A stretch of 64,000 nucleotides of DNA from Spisula solida. Taxonomy: Eukaryota > Mollusca > Bivalvia > Venerida > Mactridae. A model generated the notes under the pieces. That model was given only the letters and a program-made list of their open reading frames with translations. It was not told the DNA's origin and ran no database searches. Of this stretch, positions 60,301 through 64,000 are shown piece after piece. Position numbers and translations under genes: made by a program. The stretch is taken from positions 6,026,720-6,090,719 of the forward strand of contig OX365950.1 of the NCBI GenBank assembly GCA_947247005.1, written 5' to 3'. The number at the start of each line of letters is the position of its first letter. Positions within the stretch are counted from its first letter, which is position 1.

Positions 60301-63186
60301 CTTTTCAATAATGATCTGTCAAATAAGAAATTTGATTGACTATCAACAATTCTAACATGACCGATGATATAGCCTATCTATACAAAGAGCAAACACAGCA
60401 TTGTATGTCATTCTGCCGTAGGCCTGAGTGATTAATAACAAAGCGTCAGAACTCCAAAACATTTTATATCAGCCGATATACCACAGGTTTTATTTCTTAA
60501 ATATCCTCAGTATAAAATTCATAATGCCACATCAACAATATACATGCTTTCAGTATAATTTATTAGAAGCAATTATTAGAAAATTCATTGACCATAACTT
60601 TGCCATTTCTTGAGATAAATTCGTCAAATAGCTTTTATTTTGGTCAGAAATCATAGCTCATTCAAGACAGACAAATCCGGAAGAAAACTGAACCCCTGTA
60701 GAAGAGAACATACCTTTTTTGCCAAGTTTGACTCTATCACTGTCGAACATTTCTGGAGGTATTTCACTGCTATCATCGACCCCTGTCTGACATTGGTTGA
60801 TGGCCATATCACTGTACAGTATACGCTACAAGTAAAATACATGATCACTGTACAGTATACGCTACAAGTAAAATACATGATCACTGCACAGTATACGCTA
60901 CAAGTAAAATACATGATCACTGTACAGTATACGCTACAAGTAAAATACATGATCACTGTACAGTATACACTACAAGTAAAATACATGATCACTGTACAGT
61001 ATACGCTACAAGTAAAATACATGATCACTGTACAGTATACGCTACAAGTAAAATACATGATCACTGTACAGTATACGCTACAAGTAAAATACATGATCAC
61101 TGTACAGTATACGCTACAAGTAAAATACATGATCACTGTACAGTATATGCTACAAGTAAAATACATGATCACTGTACAGTATACGCTACAAGTAAAATAC
61201 ATGATCACCGTACAGTATACGCTACAAGGAAAATACATGATCACTGTTCAGTATACGCTACAAGTAAAATACATGATCACCGTACAGTATACGCTACAAG
61301 GAAAATACATGATCACTGTACAGTATACGCTACAAGTAAAATACATGATCACCGTACAGTATACGCTACAAGTAAAATACATGATCACTGTACAGTATAC
61401 GCTACAAGTAAAATACATGATCACCGTACAGTATACGCTACAAGTAAAATACATGATCACTGTACAGTATACGCTACAAGTAAAATACATGCTAACATAT
61501 AATCAAAGGCCTAAATACAACAAATGACATTAAATCTCTCAAGATCCACATTGTTAGCCTAGTGGTAGAGCATACACTTTGAGTGTAAGTGAGCTTGGGC
61601 TTGATTCCAGACTGTTACATAACAAAGTCGTTAACAATGGTACTTGTCAACCCTTCATACGGAATGTCATCGTTGGCATTCCCTCTCAGGGTGACATTCA
61701 ACCCTCAGGTTGATAATATCAATGTCACAAACACAGATGTATGATTTTTAAATAACTCAACAATCAAATATCTGAAAATTAAGAATGGAATTAACAGGTC
61801 CACTGTGATGGTTTCTTCTTTTTATTCAACCTATCTATCAAAACCAACTCATTAATGAGACAATTTTTCAAGGATCCAAAGTTGGGTCTTATCATTGAGG
61901 GTTTTACTATATGTATGCATATAATTTTAGCTTACCAGTTTATTGACATCATTTAACTTTAATGGTAACTGGACAAGTCCCCATAATGTGTAAGTTCTAA
62001 AATATACAATAAAACAATATATAAAATTCCACAAAAACCTGATTTTCACGTCAGCCAAGTATAATTTGGCACATGCTGTTTCGTGGCAATGGCCTTGACA
62101 CAACTGGCCCCATGTTCAATCCCAAGTGCTGTTTTCTCACAAGCTATCTACAAAGCAAGTTTCGTCATGGTATCTCATGATATTTCTAACAGAAACTTTT
62201 GATTATGCATGCAAGCTCACCCAACTCCTTGGTTCATTAACGCGCACAGTGTGTAGCACCAATACATGCAAGACTCATCTGAGTTTCCAACCAGTTCATT
62301 CCTAGTTTGGAGGGAAACACCAAAAGCATTTATGAAATTTCCAGTGCCCTGGCCGAGATTGGCAGTCGAGAGCACTGCCATGGACCACTTGCCCACTGTT
62401 CCACCCATATGGTTAATAATAATTATACATTCATTGGTCCCCAAAATGCTGTGTTACCAACAAATACTCAGGTGAAAACATCAGACACTATAATTATGGT
62501 AGTTGAACTGCACCATTGGCATACAGAACACTTGTAATTGATAGGTTAAAGACACCTGCATTTTCCCTAACCACCCTACCCTAGTACAGGTACTGATCTT
62601 AGTATAACTCACCCCGTGGAGTCACCTGCATTGTAGTTTGGATTCTGTAGACACATGATTACCTCTAGGAAATCTTTAGGTGCATACACAGGCCTTATCT
62701 GACTTAGATCTGGAAAGAAAATATTCTATTATTCATGTATTTATTTATTTGTGTTAAACGCTGTTGCTCAACAGTTATTCAGTTATATATATACAGTTCA
62801 ACTGACTAGTTTTTTTTGGACTGCATTCTAAACAGTACAAATGTACCATTCAAAAAGGAACCACCAACTTCTTGACTTGTGACTGGGTAACATGGAGTAA
62901 AGGTTTAGTAAAGGATGTTTCATTACATTAATGTTTAGAAGAGTCATAGATTAAAAGCCCTACATTGGGCACAATTTTAAACATTGAGTTACTTCATTAG
63001 ACATACGTATCCAAAGATAAATACAGGGACATATACATTACAAAAGTGACCCATCGAAAAGAACCTGCATGAAGGAAGTGGTGAATAAATTACATGTAAG
63101 GATAAACCAATGTCAAGGTTACCTGGTCCATCAGTTCCTAATTCTGTCCATCGTGATAGTAAATCTTTCTGCTCCTTCTCAGGTCT
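51266..63186 (-). CDS. TBC1D19: TBC1D19 orthologue, C-terminal 401 residues in 13 exons (5' end outside the window)
   Basis: Thirteen coding exons join in phase, all with AG acceptors and GT donors, into 1,206 nt ending in TGA at 51268-51266. The protein matches what I recall of TBC1D19 along its length (RPEKEQKDLLSRW, SYIRGKLGVEEYAV, FFRLHSISSHP, FKWLVRAFSGYL, LLLWDRILAFNSLEIL). TBC domains usually act as GTPase-activating domains for Rab proteins in membrane traffic; the role of TBC1D19 is poorly known. The usual arginine (IxxDxxR) and glutamine (YxQ) fingers are not seen at the aligned sites (LLVDSLLYK and YPPNGVIPFHG), so it may be non-catalytic. The human protein is about 526 residues, so roughly the first 125 are missing beyond 64,000. 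The introns carry a Tigger-like element, MITEs, SINE heads and two minisatellites. Confidence 0.93.
51407..51666. mobile_element. TATAG-family MITE, copy 3 (260 bp), in the last TBC1D19 intron
   Basis: Ends TATAGCCTAGAGAATTTGAC and, inverted, TATAGCACAGAGAATTTGAC. CAGTGT flanks both sides (51401-51406, 51667-51672), a 6-bp target duplication. It landed in a local repeat with the motif TTACTCCCCTTGGTA. Confidence 0.82.
52180..52245 (+). mobile_element. tRNA-like SINE head in a TBC1D19 intron
   Basis: ACAGCCTAGTAGAATAGCA (A-box-like) and CTTGGTTCAATTCAAGG (B-box-like). Confidence 0.45.
52459..52529 (-). CDS. TBC1D19: TBC1D19, exon 12 of the window
   Basis: 71 nt; reads VLAVAIFSFRKTNLVKVQSY then NAAE. 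Acceptor TTTCAG, donor GTAAAC. Confidence 0.9.
53506..53892. mobile_element. Possible decayed MITE in a TBC1D19 intron
   Basis: Left TACAGTACAATTGCTTCAGA and inverted right TACTGTTCAACCTCTGTAGA are similar. Internal copies of AGxGGCACTCTxTxGA occur near 53520 and 53733. The ends are too degraded to be sure. Confidence 0.35.
53902..54017 (-). CDS. TBC1D19: TBC1D19, exon 11 of the window
   Basis: 116 nt; contains LKIAFKWLVRAFSGYLSSDQ and VLLLWDRILAFNSLEILP, the C-terminal TBC core motif. Donor GTATAAC is weak. Confidence 0.92.
54947..55038 (-). CDS. TBC1D19: TBC1D19, exon 10 of the window
   Basis: 92 nt; reads GIVCLSLLFETLLQTHEPAL then FFHLKSVGCQ. Acceptor ATTTGTAG, donor GTATGT. Confidence 0.92.
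55586..55695 (-). CDS. TBC1D19: TBC1D19, exon 9 of the window
   Basis: 110 nt; reads VAPLCYLYQEPVKLYYVFRE then IYTRYFFRLHSISSHPQ, counting the split first codon. Donor GTAAAT. Confidence 0.93.
56036..56770. repeat. 45-bp minisatellite, about 16 units, in a TBC1D19 intron
   Basis: Unit on the plus strand: GTGGTATTTTCAGAAACG, then TTTTGTACTAGCGGTC, then TTTGTTTGCAG. Most units are 45 bp and nearly identical; one near 56459 has lost a T, and the last few units are diverged. The period is a multiple of three, so long open frames result on both strands; these are artefacts. Confidence 0.95.
56817..56979 (-). CDS. TBC1D19: TBC1D19, exon 8 of the window
   Basis: 163 nt; contains RDTEVLKHFSCNSACPPKSY, IRGKLGVEEYAV and YPPNGVIPFHGFAMY. 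Acceptor TTTTCAG, donor GTGAGT. The 45-bp minisatellite begins about 50 bp into the following intron. Confidence 0.93.
57055..57075. repeat. CATA microsatellite
   Basis: About five CATA units in an intron of TBC1D19. Confidence 0.85.
57528..57590 (-). CDS. TBC1D19: TBC1D19, exon 7 of the window
   Basis: 63 nt, phase 0 both sides; reads DVKLTATNDDQYFVFEDFLY then Q. Donor GTAAGT. Confidence 0.92.
57871..58721. mobile_element. Non-autonomous pogo/Tigger-like element (851 bp) in a TBC1D19 intron
   Basis: Left end CAGTCAGATCTCGATACAAC and inverted right end CAGTCAGGACTCGTTACAAC, flanked by TA (57869-57870, 58722-58723). Inner copies of GTCGTTATAACGA lie near both ends. No transposase ORF. Confidence 0.88.
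59053..59127 (-). CDS. TBC1D19: TBC1D19, exon 6 of the window
   Basis: 75 nt, phase 0 both sides; reads DTLYYEQLKSNVIAHDLLVD then SLLYK. The Rab-GAP arginine finger position appears not to be arginine. Confidence 0.92.
59880..59965 (-). mobile_element. tRNA-like SINE head in a TBC1D19 intron
   Basis: On the minus strand CTGAGTGGTCTAGGCATTTG and GTTGTAGGTTTGATCCC are spaced like A- and B-boxes with a long variable region. Confidence 0.5.
60017..60129 (-). CDS. TBC1D19: TBC1D19, exon 5 of the window (start of the TBC domain)
   Basis: 113 nt; reads ITADHGPLSQEYAKKGCPIS then LRAILWGQILGIELDEF. The GCPISLRAILW stretch is the domain-opening motif (family GIPxxLRxxxW). Donor GTAAGT. Confidence 0.92.
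60714..60825 (-). CDS. TBC1D19: TBC1D19, exon 4 of the window, behind the splice-site minisatellite
   Basis: 112 nt if the last acceptor (TTTACTTGTAG) is used. It reads RILYSDMAINQCQTGVDDSS then EIPPEMFDSDRVKLGKK. Starting with CGTATACTG restores the five residues expected between NKL and DMAIN in the family, and the phase fits both neighbours. Its first 18 nt are the last unit of the tandem array. Confidence 0.85.
60808..61491 (-). repeat. 36-bp minisatellite of 19 units, each an intron-exon junction of TBC1D19
   Basis: Exactly 19 units of 36 bp (684 bp). On the gene's strand each unit is 18 nt of intron end (CATGTATTTTACTTGTAG) and 18 nt of exon start (CGTATACTGTACAGTGAT). The last unit's exon half is the real start of exon 4; the first unit's intron half joins the original intron. 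Variants include CTTGTAG preceded by C instead of A in two units and single changes in TGTACAG. Each upstream unit read as exon is 12 in-frame codons ending in the acceptor's own TAG. Confidence 0.93.
61550..61700 (+). mobile_element. tRNA-like SINE head in a TBC1D19 intron
   Basis: TTAGCCTAGTGGTAGAGCAT (A-box-like) and TTGGGCTTGATTCCAG (B-box-like), followed by about 100 bp of body. Confidence 0.5.
61936..61996 (-). CDS. TBC1D19: TBC1D19, exon 3 of the window
   Basis: 61 nt; reads TYTLWGLVQLPLKLNDVNKL. Ends in phase 0 at donor GTAAGC. The next intron contains the 36-bp minisatellite at its 3' end. Confidence 0.9.
62613..62709 (-). CDS. TBC1D19: TBC1D19, exon 2 of the window
   Basis: 97 nt; reads DLSQIRPVYAPKDFLEVIMC then LQNPNYNAGDSTG. 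Acceptor TTTCCAG, donor GTGAGT. Confidence 0.9.
63123..63186 (-). CDS. TBC1D19: TBC1D19, exon 1 of the window
   Basis: 64 nt, starts in phase 0 after GTGTAACAG; reads RPEKEQKDLLSRWTELGTDG. Donor GTAACC. The exon before it was not found between 63187 and 64000. Confidence 0.88.
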
Positions 63187-64000
63187 CTGTTACACAAACA
63201 ATACATAACATAAGTTAGCAAAACACCAGGTCTGGTATTCACAAAGCATCATAGTGGAGAACTTAAACATTTTGACTTAGATTAAAAATCTGTGCTGTGT
63301 ATATTTGCTCTATAGCCAGGTGAAATTGTGTCTACTAGTACAAAGTCACAACCAATAGATATAGACATGATAGGTTTTAATATGTAAACCAGCGATGAAA
63401 TTTCAATTTCAAAATTTATGAAATATTATATAGAAATGTCTCTGCGTCTCTTTTATAGTATGAAGATGTGTTGGACACATGAAATGTTGTATCTATGGAA
63501 TGAAGGGTTAAATGTTTTCCTATCTATTAATGATAGACTTTTATTTATTCTATCAGGGTTCATACTGTTTTTTTCTTTCACCATTTGGCAGTCATTTATG
63601 ACAAACAGTACACCATTATACCAGTTTTTTTTCTTGAATTTATGATCAACCAATACAAACTAGCTCTTACACAAGCATTACAGACAATGTCTCCTCCTTA
63701 ATTGTAGAGGAAAAGATGTTAGCCAATGTCAAACAGTTTTACAAGTTTATTTACATTTTTGCATAAGTCCCAATTTTGGACAAATAGGGAATCCACCCCT
63801 GAGTTCCAGATTTACAGGATGAAAGTCTAACACCTTATCAACTGTAATATCCAGGTAGGAAGCTACTCAATGAATTATATCCGATACATGGGAAAATACA
63901 TCTATTGAAAATTTAGGACCACTCCATGGTATGATACAACATTAAGTTTGAAATCAAACTCACAAATCAAACTCAACTCAATTTAAGCTGATTTCAATAA
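63187..64000. other. Upstream TBC1D19 intron; no exon recognised
   Basis: Read on both strands; no stretch matches the N-terminal part of the family. The ORF at 63418-63645 has no domain. Confidence 0.5.

Noticed and set aside
60640..61527. 295-codon plus-strand ORF of ITVQYTLQVKYM repeats and its minus-strand partners
   Set aside because: The 36-bp unit is a multiple of three, so open frames arise on both strands. The real use of the sequence is as intron and exon of TBC1D19.
62075..62140. Another tRNA-like SINE head
   Set aside because: Only a weak B-box-like match (ATGTTCAATCCC); not enough to call.

Overview
The window looks like nuclear DNA of a lophotrochozoan animal, most likely a bivalve mollusc. 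It is AT-rich, crowded with TA-targeting DNA transposons, tRNA-headed SINE-like elements, LINEs and minisatellites, and it carries one recognisable conserved metazoan gene with short exons and GT-AG introns. Several repeats resemble ones common in bivalve assemblies (from memory, not searched). No bacterial gene, CRISPR array or virus was seen.

Layout. (1) 1-2.6 kb: copy A of a dispersed repeat family (called R1 here), carrying a 5'-truncated, frameshifted LINE and a SINE-like element. (2) 5.5-25.3 kb: a near-identical 9,541-bp tandem structure, A0-LINE-A1-LINE-A2. The LINEs are full-length L1/Tx1-like elements on the minus strand (ORF1 coiled-coil protein, ORF2 endonuclease-reverse transcriptase) with shared nonsense and frameshift lesions. 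The A segments (446 bp once younger insertions are removed) flank each LINE like a very long target-site duplication. In A0 a pogo-like MITE, and in A1 and A2 a 1.2-kb Tc1/mariner-like element, occupy the same TA dinucleotide. (3) 28.7-45.0 kb: two R1 copies, B and C, in inverted orientation. Each leads into a cluster of a 22-bp perfect palindrome (half-site TCTCTTAGAAC) repeated tens of times with less conserved spacers. Copy C keeps the empty site of the LINE fragment present in A and B. (4) 45-51.2 kb: MITEs, tRNA-like SINE heads, short tandem repeats and fold-backs. (5) 51.27-63.19 kb, minus strand: 13 coding exons for the C-terminal 401 residues of a TBC1D19 orthologue. The 5' end of the gene lies beyond 64,000.

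The main novelties are these. First, a 36-bp minisatellite of 19 units in TBC1D19 (60808-61491) in which every unit is a copy of one intron-exon junction, so the fourth coding exon in the window is preceded by a ladder of 19 identical 3' splice sites; all but the last would add an in-frame UAG. Second, the two clusters of conserved 22-bp palindromes, whose core fits a heat-shock-element pair. Third, the LINE array with its unusually long apparent target-site duplication.

All identifications are from reading the sequence and remembered family features; no database search was run.
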